DNA of 64,000 bases from Spirillospora albida (GCF_000718255.1 NZ_JOFJ01000005.1:62001-126000), one strand, 5' to 3'. Counted from the stretch's first letter, positions 34,260-45,500 are shown. A program made the numbers and translations. Notes: generated by a model from the sequence alone, not told the origin.

Positions 34260-35867
34260 TCAGAACGGTGGGTTCGGATGCTTGCGGTGCGGCAATGCCG
34301 CGCGCTTGGTGTGCAGCACGGCCAGTGCGTCGGCGAGGACCGCGCGGGTGGACTCCGGATGGATCACGTCGTCCACCAGCCCGAGTTCGACCGCGTGGTA
34401 GGGGTGCATCAGGGTGTCGCGGTACTCCTCGATCCGTTCCAGCCGGGTCAGCTCCGGGCAGTCCGAGGCGGCGATCTCCCTGCGGTACAGGACGTTCACC
34501 GCCCCCTCCGCCCCCATGACCGCGATCTCGTTGCCCGGCCAGGCGAAGGAGAGGTCCGCGCCGATCGAGCGCGAGTCCATGACGATGTAGGCGCCGCCGT
34601 ACGCCTTGCGCAGGATGACCTGGACGCGCGGGACGGTCGCCGCGCAGTACGCGTGCAGCAGCTTGGCCCCGTGCCGGATGATCCCCTCGTGCTCCTGCGC
34701 CGTCCCGGGCAGGAAGCCCGGCACGTCCACGAGCGTCACGAGCGGGATGTTGAACGCGTCGCAGGTCTGCACGAACCTCGCCGCCTTCTCCGCGGCGCCG
34801 ATGTCCAGCACGCCGGCGAGCACCATCGGCTGGTTGGCCACGATCCCGGCGACCCGCCCGTCGATCCGGCCGAGCCCGCAGACGACGTTCGCCGCCCACC
34901 CCTCGTGGAACTCGAAGAAGTCGCCGTCGTCGACGATCTCCTCGATCACCCGGTGCATGTCGTACGCGTGCCTGGGGTTGTCCGGGACCAGGTCGAGCAG
35001 CCCGGTGCACGGCCGGTCGGCCGGGTCCCCGGAACGCACGGGCGGCGGGAACTCCTGGTTGTTCGCCGGCAGCAGGCCCACCAGGTAGCGGACCTCGGCC
35101 AGGCAGGTCGCCTCGTCGTCATGGACGAACGTCGCGACGCCGGAGCGGCTCGCGTGCACGTCCGCGCCGCCCAGCTCCTCGTGGGTGATCTCCTCGCCGG
35201 TCACGGTCGCCACCACGTCGGGCCCCGTGACGAACATCTGCGACGTCCGCCGGACCATGAACACGAAGTCGGTCAGCGCGGGCGAGTACGCCGCGCCGCC
35301 CGCGCAGGGCCCGAGCATGACGCTGATCTGCGGGATCACCCCGGACGAGCGGACGGCGCGACGGAAGATGCCGCCGTACCCGGCGAGGCCGACGACGCCC
35401 TCCTGGATGCGCGCGCCGGCCCCGTCGTTGAGGCCGATCAGCGGCGCACCGGTCTGCTCCGCGAGGTCCATCACCTTGTGGATCTTGGCCGCGTGCGCCT
35501 CCCCCAGCGAACCGCCGAAGACCCGGAAGTCGTGCGCGTACACGAAGACCCGGCGGCCGTCGATCGCGCCCCAGCCGCAGATCACCCCGTCGCCGTCGGG
35601 ACGCTTGCGCTCCATGCCGAATCCGGTGGCGCGATGCCTGCGCATCCCTTCGATCTCCCTGAACGAGCCGGGATCGAGCAGGACCTCGAGCCGCTCGCGG
35701 GCGGTCAGCTTGCCCTTGGCGTGCTGCTGCCGCGTGGCGTGCGGGCCGGGCCCCTCGGACGCCGCCCGCTTGCGCTCGGCCATCTCGGCCACGCGCGAGC
35801 GAAGCGTGGCCGCCGGCCGTCCCCCGGGAGGGGCCGGCGGAGGCGCCGCTTCTCTGCTGATCGTCAC
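34260..35867 (-). CDS. Acyl-CoA carboxylase beta (carboxyltransferase) subunit
   Basis: A 535-residue carboxyltransferase. The N- and C-terminal crotonase-like halves are intact, with the oxyanion glycines GPCAGGAAYSP in the first half and RKAYGGAY in the second. The residue that decides substrate preference in S. coelicolor (Asp422 in PccB, Ile in AccB) is Ile428 here, in GGAYIVMDS. This predicts use of acetyl-CoA as well as propionyl-CoA, so malonyl-CoA is a likely product. Its GTG at 35867 overlaps the stop of the large KS-NRPS gene (GTGA), so it belongs to the biosynthetic operon. Confidence 0.9.
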   Translation of the reverse strand: MTISREAAPPPAPPGGRPAATLRSRVAEMAERKRAASEGPGPHATRQQHAKGKLTARERLEVLLDPGSFREIEGMRRHRATGFGMERKRPDGDGVICGWGAIDGRRVFVYAHDFRVFGGSLGEAHAAKIHKVMDLAEQTGAPLIGLNDGAGARIQEGVVGLAGYGGIFRRAVRSSGVIPQISVMLGPCAGGAAYSPALTDFVFMVRRTSQMFVTGPDVVATVTGEEITHEELGGADVHASRSGVATFVHDDEATCLAEVRYLVGLLPANNQEFPPPVRSGDPADRPCTGLLDLVPDNPRHAYDMHRVIEEIVDDGDFFEFHEGWAANVVCGLGRIDGRVAGIVANQPMVLAGVLDIGAAEKAARFVQTCDAFNIPLVTLVDVPGFLPGTAQEHEGIIRHGAKLLHAYCAATVPRVQVILRKAYGGAYIVMDSRSIGADLSFAWPGNEIAVMGAEGAVNVLYRREIAASDCPELTRLERIEEYRDTLMHPYHAVELGLVDDVIHPESTRAVLADALAVLHTKRAALPHRKHPNPPF

Positions 35868-38800
35868 GCTTGGCTCCCCTCTTCCACCTGGAGTTCGCCC
35901 GCGACGTCGACGAGGATGTCCTCGAGGACGTCATGGGAGATCGACGGCGAGGTCCGAAAGCCCCGCCGGCCGGTGGCCCGCACGGCCTCGCGGACCTCGT
36001 GGAACGCCGCCTCGATGTGCGCGGCGATGTCGCGGTCGCCGCGGCCCCGCCAGTCCTTCGGACGGCGCACCTCGATGACGACCACGTCCCTGCCGCGGGA
36101 CGCGATGACGTCCAGGACGTACGGCGTCCGGTAGCCCTCGCCGGTCGTGATGTCCGCCGGAAGATGCGTGACGGTGATGTCGCCGAAGCCGTCCTGCTCT
36201 CCCAGATAGTTGAAGCCGATCTGGGGACGTAGCCGCCCGAGCACGTTCGCGTCGTCGCCGAGGGCGGGATCGAACCGCAGGAGCGGGCCGAACCCGAAGC
36301 CCTTGGCGGGCAGCCGCTCGAAGGAGCGCCGCACCGAGTTCACCGTGTCGTCGACACGGTCCTCGACCTGGACCAGATGCGGGAACGTGCTGGTGAACCA
36401 GCCCACCGTCCGGCTGAGGTCGTGGTCGCCGGCGAAGGACTCCCGGCCGTGCCCCTCGAGGTCGAACAGGATCCGGTCGCGACCGGTCATCGTCGCCACC
36501 GCACGGGCGACGACGGTGAGCAGGGTCTCGGCGGGCTCCGCGCCGTGGACCTCCCGCGCGGCGTCGAGGAGCGAGAAGCCGTCCGTCTCCTCGATGCGGA
36601 CGACGTCCGCGTCGGTCTCGCCGCGCGCCACCTTGACCGTGTCGAACAGGTCTTCGCCCGTGTTCTCGGCGAGGTCGGTCCAGTAGGGCAGCTGCGAGCG
36701 GAAGCCCCCGCCCTCCGCGTGCCGCTTCAGCGCGGCCGTCCATTCCGGGAACGGCATCGTCTTGGCGGGAAGATCGGCGTCCGGGTCGGCCACGCAGGTC
36801 AGCAGGTCCTCCAGGAGGATCATCCAGGAGACGACGTCCACGGCGAGGTGGTGGATCGCGATCGCGAACGTCCTGCCGTCCTGGCCCAGCCCGGCGCCGA
36901 GGGCGACGGCCGGTCCTCCGCCCACGTCCACCTTCGCCTGGAGGGCCGTCACGTACTCCGTCATCTCCGCGTCCGACAGGCCCTCCGGCGCTTCCTCGGC
37001 GTGGATCAGCGACGGTGCGTCGACGTCCCGCAGGTGAAGGCCCCCCTGCTCGTCCATCGCGACGCGCAGCAGGTCATGATGCCTCGCGAGCCGTTCCATG
37101 CCGCGCATCAGGCGCTCCGGCGGGCAGGGCCCCCCGGTCGTGACGAGCAGGCTCTGGTTGAACAGGCGCACCCGGTTGGCGGCATCACCGAGGAACGCGT
37201 GCTGGATGGGGCCGGGGACGACCGGTCCGGTCAACGGCGCCTGGTCGTACTCGGGCGTCTCGGCCGGGCCTGCGGCGCCGGACGCCTTCTCTTCCAGCGA
37301 ACGGATGCTCTGGGCCTCCAGTAGGTCCGCGACCTGGGCGTGGACGCCGTGGGCCTTGAGCCGGGAGACGACCTGGATCGCCTTGATCGAGTCGCCGCCG
37401 AGCGCGAAGAAGTTCGCGTCGATGTCCTCGACCGCGGCGCCGAGCACGTCGGACCAGGCCGCCGCGATCCGCCGCTGCAGCTCGGTCACGGGGGCGGCGG
37501 CCGAGGCGCCGGCGGAGAGGTCCGGCCCCGGCAGCGCCGTCTCGTCGAGCTTGCCGTTCGCGGTCCATGGGACGGTGGCGGTCTCGACGACGAACGCCGG
37601 CACCATGTAACTCGGCAGCCGCCGTGCCAGCGCCGCGCGCAGCCTCGGCTCCGCGGTCCCGGCGTCCTCCTCGTACCGCACCCAGAGGCACAGGCTCTTG
37701 CCGCCCGCCTCGGTCACGTGCACGCCCGCGTGCGCCCACCGCACGTACGGCTCCGCCATGGCGACGTGGATGATCTCGGCGAGTTCGATGCGGTGGCCGC
37801 GCAGTTTGATCTGCCGGTCGATCCGGCCGGTGTAGTAGAAGCGGCCGTTGCTCTTGAGCGTGACGAGGTCGCCGGTCCTGTAGAGAATCCGGCCCGGGAC
37901 GGCGGGGCTCTGGACGAACCGTTCCGCGTCGAGCTCGGGCCGGTTCAGGTAGCCGTCGGCCAGGCCCTCGCCGCCGATGAACAGCTCGCCGCCGACGCCG
38001 ATCGGCTGCGGCTCCAGCCGGTCATCGAGCACCCACAGCGACGTGTCGTTGATCGGCCTGCCGATGGGGACGGCGTCGTTCTCGTCGAAGTCGTCGAAGT
38101 TGTGGACGGCCGCGAAGACCGTGCTCTCCGTCGGGCCGTAGCCGTTCGCGATCCGGCCGGGGCCGAGCAGGTCGAACGCCCTGCGCACATGGACCGGGGA
38201 CGCCATCTCGCCGCCGAAGATCATCCGCCGGATTCCGCCCAGCGAGCCGGGGGCGTGGTCGATCAGCGCGTTGAACATCGCCGCCGTGATGAAGAAGGTG
38301 GTGACACCGTGGCGCTCGATCGCGGACGCGAGCCGGTCGAGGTCCAGCACCGCGGCCTTCTCCAGGATCACGAGCGCGGCGCCGTTCGTCAGCGCGCCGA
38401 ACATGTCGTACACCGAGCCGTCGAACGAGTAGTCCGACATCAGCAGGAACACGTCGCTCGGATCGGCCTCGTAGAACACCGACCTGCGGACGACGCGCAG
38501 CACGCTCTTGTGCCGGATCGTCGAGCCCTTGGGGACGCCGGTCGTCCCCGACGTGTACATGATGTAGATCTCGTCGTCGCCGCCGGTCGGGACGGCCGGG
38601 TCGGTGTCGTCCTCCGCGAGCTCCATGCAGGCGGAGAGGTCCACGACCCGGAGGCGGTCGGTGGCGAGTCGCGCGGCCCGCTCCATCCGCGCCGGCGCCG
38701 ACAGCAGGATCGCCGCGCCCGAGTCGTCCGCGATCATCCGCAGGCGCTCGGCGGGGAACTCGGTGTTGAGCGGGACGTAGAAGCACCCCGCCTTCAGGAC

Positions 38801-41800
38801 GCCGAGGATCGCGACGATCATGTCGAACGACCGGTCGGTGAAGAGCGCGATCGGCGTCCCCGGCTCGGCTCCCAGCCGCAGAAGGCCGCGCGCGACCCGG
38901 TTCGCCCGGGAGTTGAGCTCGCCGTAGGACAGGCGGTCATCGTCCATGATCAGTGCCGTCCGGCCCGGGTCGGCCGCGACGTGCCGCTCGAACAGCCCGA
39001 CCACGCTCTCGGATTCGAGCGGCGGCGCGGGGGTCGTGGCGTAACGCCGGATGAGCTCGGCCTCGCGTTCGGGCATCAGCCGGAGCGCTCCCAGTTCGTC
39101 GTGGTCGCCGGCGGCCAGCACGGACCGCAGCAGCGTCAGGTGGCGCTCGGCGAACAGCCGTACGGTCTCCTCCCGGAACAGGGCCGTGGAGTACTCCCAC
39201 TCGACCAGCAACTCGCCGCCGGACTCCCTGGTGCTGAGGGTGATGTCGTACTTGGCGCTGCCGTCGTCGAACGTGATGACCCGCGCGTCGTCGTGTTCCA
39301 GCCCCATGTCGGTGTTCTGGTGCACGAAGCAGACGTCGAACAGCGGACGCCGTCCGGGTTCGTGCCGCGGCCCGAGTTCCTCGATCAGGGACTCGAGGGG
39401 GTAGTCCTGGTGCTCGAACGCGTCGAGGACGGTCGACTTGAGCGCCGTGAAGTACGCGCCGACGCCGGTGCCGGGCCCGGCGGCGATCCTGATGGGCAGC
39501 GTGTTGACGAACATGCCCACGAGGTCCTGGTAGGCGAGATCGGGCCGCCCCATGACGGGGGCGCCGATCACGACGTCGTCCTGTCCGCTCAGCCGGGACA
39601 GCAACTGCTGGAACACGCCGAGCAGGAACATGTAGAGGGTGAGGTCGTGTTCGCGCGCGTAGCGCTTCGCCGCCTCGAGCGTCCGCGCGTCCACGGCGGT
39701 GAAGAACGTCGCGCCGGTGCGGGTCGCGACGTCCGACCGCTGCCGGTCCGTGGTGAGCCGAAGCGTCGGGACCCCGTCCTCGAATCGGGAGACCCAGTAG
39801 TTCCGGTGCGGTAGCAGGTTCGCGCCGTTCTGCCGTTCGAGCAGTTCACGGATCGCGGACCGGTAGCTCCGCGGGAGCGGCGCGAGCGCCTCGCCCCGCG
39901 AGGCGGCGGCGAGATCGCGGAACACGATCCCCATCGAGGTGCCGTCGGTGATGATGTGGTGCATGTCGATCGCCACGCAGGTGGCGCCGTCATCGAACTC
40001 GAAGCACCCGACCCGGAACAGTGGTGCCTCGTCGAGCCGGAACGGCCTGACGAACTCCTTCATCTGCTCCCGGGCGCGGTCCTCGTGGGTCTCGCCGTCG
40101 CCGGGCGCGCCGAGCCGGCGGTGCTCGACCGTCACCGGGACGTCCGCGTGGACGCGCTGGAACGGCTCTCCGTGGACCATGTGGAACGTCGAGCGGAGGC
40201 TGTCGTGCCGGCGGACGAGTGCGCGCAGGCCCTTCTCCAGGACGGCCGTGTCCTGCGGCCCCCGCCCGATCGTCAGTCCGGTGACGTTGTAGGCGGTGGA
40301 GTCCTCATGGAGCCGGCTCGACAGGAACATGCTCCGCTGGGAGCCGGTCAGCGGAAGCTCGTACTCCTCGACGGCCCTCTCCTCGGCGGTCTCCGCCGGC
40401 CGCCGTCCCCTCGACCCGGCCAGGACCCGCGCGTCGCTGAGCCCGAACTCGCCGGCGACCGCGTCCGCGAAATCGTCGAACACGGGCTTGGCCAGCAGGG
40501 CCGACGCGGAGATCTCCAGATCGAACTCCGCGTTGAGCATTTGCGTGATCTTGAGGGACGCGACGGAGTCGCCGCCGAGCCCGAAGAAGTCGTCCGTGCC
40601 GTGCAGCATGGGGTAGCCGAGGACGTCGCTCCAGACCCGGGCGATCACCTTGCGGGACGGCGACGCGTCCTCCTCGCCGTGCAGGCATGACGGCTGCGCC
40701 AGGATGCTCTCCACGTCGTCGCCGGGACCGGCCGCCGGTCCGGCGTCGTTGCGCGGGCGCACGCTCTCGTCCCACAGCCGTACGCGGTGGAAGAGCTGCG
40801 GTGGAAGCGGCACCCGCCGGACGTCGGCGTCCCGGCGCAGGCCGGCGAACGGGTGCGCCCCGCCCGCGAGGAAGTCGTCGACCGCTTCGGCCAGGAGCCG
40901 GAACCGGGGCGGAGTCCCCCGCGGCTCGCGGACGACGGCGGCGCCCTCCCCCGCCGGCCGGCGGCCCAGCAGCCGCTCGAGCCCGTCCCGCAGTGAGTCG
41001 CGGCCGTCGCACAGGACGACGGCGCGGACGGGCTGATGCTCACGGCCCGCCTGCATCGTGAAGCACACGTCGTCGATGCGGTACTCGGGATGGCCATCGA
41101 GGAACTCCAGGTGGCGCGCCGCCGTCCCGGCCAGCAGCTCCTCGTTCCGCGCGGAGATCGGGTAGAGGTACGGGCCCCGGCCGGGGTCCGGCCGTCCGGG
41201 CAGCGGCGGCGCCTCCTCGAGCACCACGTGGCAGTTCGTCCCGCTCAGGCTGAAGCTGCTCACGCCCGCCCGGCGCGGCGTCCCGGCGGCGGTCCACTCG
41301 GTGAGCCGGTCGCACACATAGACCGGCGATTCGGCGAGATCGAAGAACCGGTTCGGGGCGTCGAAGTGCAGCGACGGCGGAATGGCTCCGCGCTGCAGGC
41401 TCAGGAGCACCTTGATGAGCGAAGCCAGCCCGGCGGCGCCGACCGTGTGGCCGATGTTGGTCTTCACCGAGCCCAGCGCGCAGAACTGCCGCCTGCCGGT
41501 GAACGCGCGGAACGCGCTCGTGAGCCCTTTGATCTCGATGGGGTCGCCCAGGGGCGTTCCCGTGCCGTGGGCCTCGATGTAGGAGATGGATTCCGGCTCG
41601 ACGCCCGCGCGCCGCCAGGCGCTCACGAGCAACCGGTCCTGTGCCCGCGCGTTCGGGGCCGTCAGGCCGTTGCTGCGGCCGTCGTTGTTCACCGCGCCGC
41701 CGAGGACGACACCGTAGACGTGGTCCCCGTCCGCGACCGCGCGCGAGAGCGGCTTGAGGTAGACGCCGGCGACTCCCTCGCTCCACACCGTGCCGTTCGC

Positions 41801-42592
41801 CGCCTCGTCGAACGCCCGCACGCGGCAGTCGCCGGACTCGGTCTCGTCGCCGAGTCCCGTGGGGGCGAGCAGGAGGTTGATCGCGGCCACGAAGGCCGTG
41901 TCGCAGTCGCCCTGCCGGATGGACTTCATCGCGGCGTCCAGCGCGACCAGCCCGGACGAGCAGCCGGTGTCGACGACGACGGCCGGTCCGCGCAGGTTCA
42001 GCAGGTACGACAGGCGGCTGGCCAGGATCCCGGACCACGAACCCGTCATGGCCGAGAAGTCCGCCTCCGAGAGGAACGGCAGATACGAGACGCGCAGCCG
42101 GTGCGTGTGGTCGTTGCCGACGAAGACGCCGACGTTCGTCCCGTCCAGCTCGCTCTTGGCGTACCCGGCGTCCTCCATCGTCTCGACGAGGACCTCCACA
42201 AGGTTGCGGTGGTACGGGTCGATCTGCCGTGCGACCTGCGGCGGGAGGCCGAAGTACTCCGGGTCGAACAGGTCGATCCTGTCCAGGTAGCCGCCCTTGA
42301 CGGTCGACACCGCCCCGCCCTCGACCCGCTGGAGGTCTTCGAGGCGGATCGGCGGGAACGCGCCGATCGACTCGCGGCCCTCCACCAGGTTGCTCCAGAA
42401 CTCCTCCTTGTCCCGGGCCCCGGGGAACCGGCAGGCGATCCCCACGACGGCGAACGGCTCGTCCCTCTCCCGCTCGGGCTCGACGATCGCCTTGATGAAC
42501 TCCTTCGCCCGGCCGACGTCGAGCCGCTCCTGCTTCACCTGCATGAGCAGGTACCTCAGGAGCTCCTTCCTGATCTCCGGATCCGACGCCAC
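35864..42592 (-). CDS. Hybrid PKS-NRPS: KS-ACP-C-A-T-E
   Basis: A 2,242-residue protein. The KS (about 45-465) has C211 in DTGCSSGL (the usual Ala is Gly), EAHGTGTPLGDP and KTNIGHTVGAAG. No AT, KR or DH follows; the ACP Ser is S676. The C domain has H878-H879-x3-D-G. The A domain (about 1240-1640; specificity residues start at D1391) reads D-G-Y-T-I-G-G-V-F, which I cannot assign to an amino acid. The T domain has S1735. The epimerization domain has H1914-HLAVDVVSW, EGHGRE and FNYLGE, so the residue is delivered as the D-form. The GTG start has GGAGGGAGG just upstream, overlapping the previous gene's stop region. Confidence 0.88.
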   Translation of the reverse strand: MASDPEIRKELLRYLLMQVKQERLDVGRAKEFIKAIVEPERERDEPFAVVGIACRFPGARDKEEFWSNLVEGRESIGAFPPIRLEDLQRVEGGAVSTVKGGYLDRIDLFDPEYFGLPPQVARQIDPYHRNLVEVLVETMEDAGYAKSELDGTNVGVFVGNDHTHRLRVSYLPFLSEADFSAMTGSWSGILASRLSYLLNLRGPAVVVDTGCSSGLVALDAAMKSIRQGDCDTAFVAAINLLLAPTGLGDETESGDCRVRAFDEAANGTVWSEGVAGVYLKPLSRAVADGDHVYGVVLGGAVNNDGRSNGLTAPNARAQDRLLVSAWRRAGVEPESISYIEAHGTGTPLGDPIEIKGLTSAFRAFTGRRQFCALGSVKTNIGHTVGAAGLASLIKVLLSLQRGAIPPSLHFDAPNRFFDLAESPVYVCDRLTEWTAAGTPRRAGVSSFSLSGTNCHVVLEEAPPLPGRPDPGRGPYLYPISARNEELLAGTAARHLEFLDGHPEYRIDDVCFTMQAGREHQPVRAVVLCDGRDSLRDGLERLLGRRPAGEGAAVVREPRGTPPRFRLLAEAVDDFLAGGAHPFAGLRRDADVRRVPLPPQLFHRVRLWDESVRPRNDAGPAAGPGDDVESILAQPSCLHGEEDASPSRKVIARVWSDVLGYPMLHGTDDFFGLGGDSVASLKITQMLNAEFDLEISASALLAKPVFDDFADAVAGEFGLSDARVLAGSRGRRPAETAEERAVEEYELPLTGSQRSMFLSSRLHEDSTAYNVTGLTIGRGPQDTAVLEKGLRALVRRHDSLRSTFHMVHGEPFQRVHADVPVTVEHRRLGAPGDGETHEDRAREQMKEFVRPFRLDEAPLFRVGCFEFDDGATCVAIDMHHIITDGTSMGIVFRDLAAASRGEALAPLPRSYRSAIRELLERQNGANLLPHRNYWVSRFEDGVPTLRLTTDRQRSDVATRTGATFFTAVDARTLEAAKRYAREHDLTLYMFLLGVFQQLLSRLSGQDDVVIGAPVMGRPDLAYQDLVGMFVNTLPIRIAAGPGTGVGAYFTALKSTVLDAFEHQDYPLESLIEELGPRHEPGRRPLFDVCFVHQNTDMGLEHDDARVITFDDGSAKYDITLSTRESGGELLVEWEYSTALFREETVRLFAERHLTLLRSVLAAGDHDELGALRLMPEREAELIRRYATTPAPPLESESVVGLFERHVAADPGRTALIMDDDRLSYGELNSRANRVARGLLRLGAEPGTPIALFTDRSFDMIVAILGVLKAGCFYVPLNTEFPAERLRMIADDSGAAILLSAPARMERAARLATDRLRVVDLSACMELAEDDTDPAVPTGGDDEIYIMYTSGTTGVPKGSTIRHKSVLRVVRRSVFYEADPSDVFLLMSDYSFDGSVYDMFGALTNGAALVILEKAAVLDLDRLASAIERHGVTTFFITAAMFNALIDHAPGSLGGIRRMIFGGEMASPVHVRRAFDLLGPGRIANGYGPTESTVFAAVHNFDDFDENDAVPIGRPINDTSLWVLDDRLEPQPIGVGGELFIGGEGLADGYLNRPELDAERFVQSPAVPGRILYRTGDLVTLKSNGRFYYTGRIDRQIKLRGHRIELAEIIHVAMAEPYVRWAHAGVHVTEAGGKSLCLWVRYEEDAGTAEPRLRAALARRLPSYMVPAFVVETATVPWTANGKLDETALPGPDLSAGASAAAPVTELQRRIAAAWSDVLGAAVEDIDANFFALGGDSIKAIQVVSRLKAHGVHAQVADLLEAQSIRSLEEKASGAAGPAETPEYDQAPLTGPVVPGPIQHAFLGDAANRVRLFNQSLLVTTGGPCPPERLMRGMERLARHHDLLRVAMDEQGGLHLRDVDAPSLIHAEEAPEGLSDAEMTEYVTALQAKVDVGGGPAVALGAGLGQDGRTFAIAIHHLAVDVVSWMILLEDLLTCVADPDADLPAKTMPFPEWTAALKRHAEGGGFRSQLPYWTDLAENTGEDLFDTVKVARGETDADVVRIEETDGFSLLDAAREVHGAEPAETLLTVVARAVATMTGRDRILFDLEGHGRESFAGDHDLSRTVGWFTSTFPHLVQVEDRVDDTVNSVRRSFERLPAKGFGFGPLLRFDPALGDDANVLGRLRPQIGFNYLGEQDGFGDITVTHLPADITTGEGYRTPYVLDVIASRGRDVVVIEVRRPKDWRGRGDRDIAAHIEAAFHEVREAVRATGRRGFRTSPSISHDVLEDILVDVAGELQVEEGSQA

Positions 42593-42594
42593 CG

Positions 42595-45500
42595 CTACCT
42601 CCCTCCGCCGTCCGCGTCGCCGAAGATGCCGGTCAGTTCCGCGTCCCCGATCTCCTCCAGGACCTCCCTGAGCGGCTGGTCCGCCGCCGGGGCGTCCGCG
42701 GGGGCCCGCGCGGGCCCCCGCCGCTCGTCGATGTAGGCGGCGAGGTCGGCGACCGTGGAGTACGAGAACAGATCGGCGATGTCGACCGTGTCCGGGAACA
42801 GCTCGTCGAGCTTCGATAGCAGCTGGGACGTCATCAGCGAGTTGCCGCCCATGTCCTGGAAGGTCGTGTAGGCGTCGACCTCGCCCAGCCCGAGCACGGT
42901 CGCGTACAGGACGGCGACCTGATGCTGGGTCGGGGTCGGATCGGACAGCCCGGTGAGGCGGAGATCGGACACGACATCTCCGGACGGACCGGCGCCCGCG
43001 TCGGCGGCCTCGGACCGGAGCTCCGGTTGCAGCCGGAACGGCAGCTCGTCCAGGGCGTCCCGGATCACGGAGAGGTTGAACGCGGCCGGGATGACGCCGC
43101 CCGTGGCCGGGTTCCGCAGGAAGTACGCCAGCCAGTCCAGCCCCTCGCGCACGGAGATCGCCGTGAAGGGCGCGTCATCGGTCCCCATGCCGTGGTCGAC
43201 GGCCATCCCGACCTCGGTCCACGTCGGCCAGTTGATGGACAGCGCGGGGATCCCCTCGTCCCTCGCCCGGGCCGCGAGGGCGTCCATGAAGGCGTTGGCG
43301 CAGCAGTAGTCGCCCTGCCCCTGGCCACCCGTGATCGCGGTGATCGACGAGAAGAACACCAGGAAGGCACCGGGGTGCCCCTTCGCCAGATCCAGCAGCG
43401 CGACGCCGCCGTCGACCTTCGGGGCGAGGACGGTGCCGAAGACCCCGCGCTCCTTCGTCGCGAGGAAGCCCGCGCCGGCCACGCCCGCCGCGTGGACGAT
43501 GCCGGTGAGGACGACGCCCTCGTCCCGCAGCCATCCGGCCACGCGTTCCACGTCGGCGGCGCGCGACACGTCGCACGGGACGTACTCGGCCGGCCCGATC
43601 CCCTCGATGCGCCGCGCCGTCCGCTCGTCGAGGGGCCGCCGGCCGAGCAGGACGACCTTCTCGGCCCCCTCCCGGGCCATCTCCTCGGCGATCGCGAGGC
43701 CGAGGCCCCCGGCGCCGCCCGTGATGAGGAACGTCCCTCCCGCGTAGCGCGGCCCGGCCGCCTCCTCCGCCTCGCGGTACCGCAACTCCCGCACATGGAT
43801 GTCCGAACCCCGGACGGCCCGCGGCGTCGCACCGTGGCCGCCCAGGCATTCGCGCAGGACGAGCTCCATGTCCGCGTCGGCGGGCGCGTCCACCGCGTCC
43901 ACCAGGAGATGCCGGTGCTCCTGACCGATCACGACGGCGAGCGCGGCGGTCGCGGCGTAGTACGGATCGATGCCGGGGCCGCCCTCGGCCACCGGCCAGG
44001 CTCCCGTGCCGAGCACCTTCAGGCCCCGCGCGGGCTTGAGCCGCGCGGCGAGCATGCCCCGGTAGAGCTCGAACAGAGCGTCGGCGCCGTACGCGCGGCG
44101 CCGTTCGTGGGACAGCCCGGCGTCCGCGGTGAAGTCGGTCGCGAACAGGACGCCCTCCACCTGCTCTCGCAGCAGCCGTTCGCACAGGAGCCGCACGCCC
44201 TCCTCGTCCGGAGCGAACACGTCGCGGGCGGGATCCGTCTTCTCGCCCAGGCGGCAGGGGACGACCCGGCGGACGCGCGCCTCGACCTCGTCGACGAGCC
44301 GCCCGCCCGCCCGGGAGTCCAGCGTCAGCACGGCCCACGCCGAGTCCTCCTCCACCGCCGTGCCGAGGCGGGGAGCGGGCACCCACGCGGACTCGAGGAA
44401 CCGCCGGGGGCCGTCCAGGCTGAAGCGCTCCCAGTCGACCCTCTTGACGGTGTAGCCGGTGATCTGCGCGAAGATCCGGCCGTCCTCGTCGAGAAGGTCC
44501 ACGTCGTAGGTGATCGTCTCGCCGTCCCGGCCGTCGTCGCGGACGGTCCGGATCAGCGAATAGCACGTTTCCGGCATGGGCCGGTGGAGGACGAAGCTCT
44601 TGTACAGGTACGGCAGGAACGTCCGCCCGCTGGTCTGCGAGGTGAGGTTGACCGCGTTGTCGAGCTTGGCGGGGTGCAGCCCGTAGTCCGCGGTCTCGGC
44701 GTCGACGCCCTCGGGGAGGCGAAGCAGGGCCAGCGCCTGCGCGTCGTTCCTCCAGAACGCCCGCACGGAGTCCCAGCGCGGCCCGAACTGGAAGACACCG
44801 GTGTCGGTCTCGCCGTCGTAGGGGTCGGCCGCCTCGGTCGCGGCGCGCTTCGGCGCCTCGAGGTCGACGGCCGAGGGGGGCGCGGCGGCCTCGCCGACGG
44901 GGCCCACCCGCCCCTCGACGTGGGCGATCCACTCGCCGTCGCGCCGGCTCGACACACCGAACGCGTAGCCGCCCTCGTCGAGCCGGTCGAGCCTGGTTCG
45001 CACGACCGCGCCCGCGCCCTCTTCCACTGAGAGCGGGAAGAGGAAGAAGACGTTCTCGAACCGCATGCTCTGCGTGTTCTCAACGGCGCTGTAGGCCGCG
45101 CGGGCCATCTCCAGGTAGGTCGTTCCCGGAACGACGGCCCTGTGCCGGATGCGGTGATCCGACAGGACCCAGTGCCGGTCCACCGAAAGCGTGTTCTCGA
45201 ACACGACCTGGGACTCGAATCTGCTGATCTCGTTGCCCAGCAGGGGGTGCTCCCGGACGCCGCCGAAGCCTCGCACGCGCGTCCTCATCGGCTTGGCCCA
45301 GTGGCGCGTCTTCTCGAACGGGTACGTCGGGAGCGGAACCCTCCGCCTGCCCTCGTCCTCGTGGTACTTCCCGAACTCCACCCGGGCGCCGCGGACGTAC
45401 GCTTCGGCCAGTTCGGTGAGCGCCGCGTCGTCGCCGTGCGCGCGGTACGCGGCGAGCCTCGCGTTCGCCTCGCCGGAGAGCCGCTCGCTCTCCTGGACGG

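Noticed and set aside
36000..36900. Reading the last domain of the 2,242-residue protein as a condensation domain
   Set aside because: It has EGHGRE, FNYLGE and HHxxxDxxSW, which are epimerization-domain motifs, and it follows the T domain at the protein's end.
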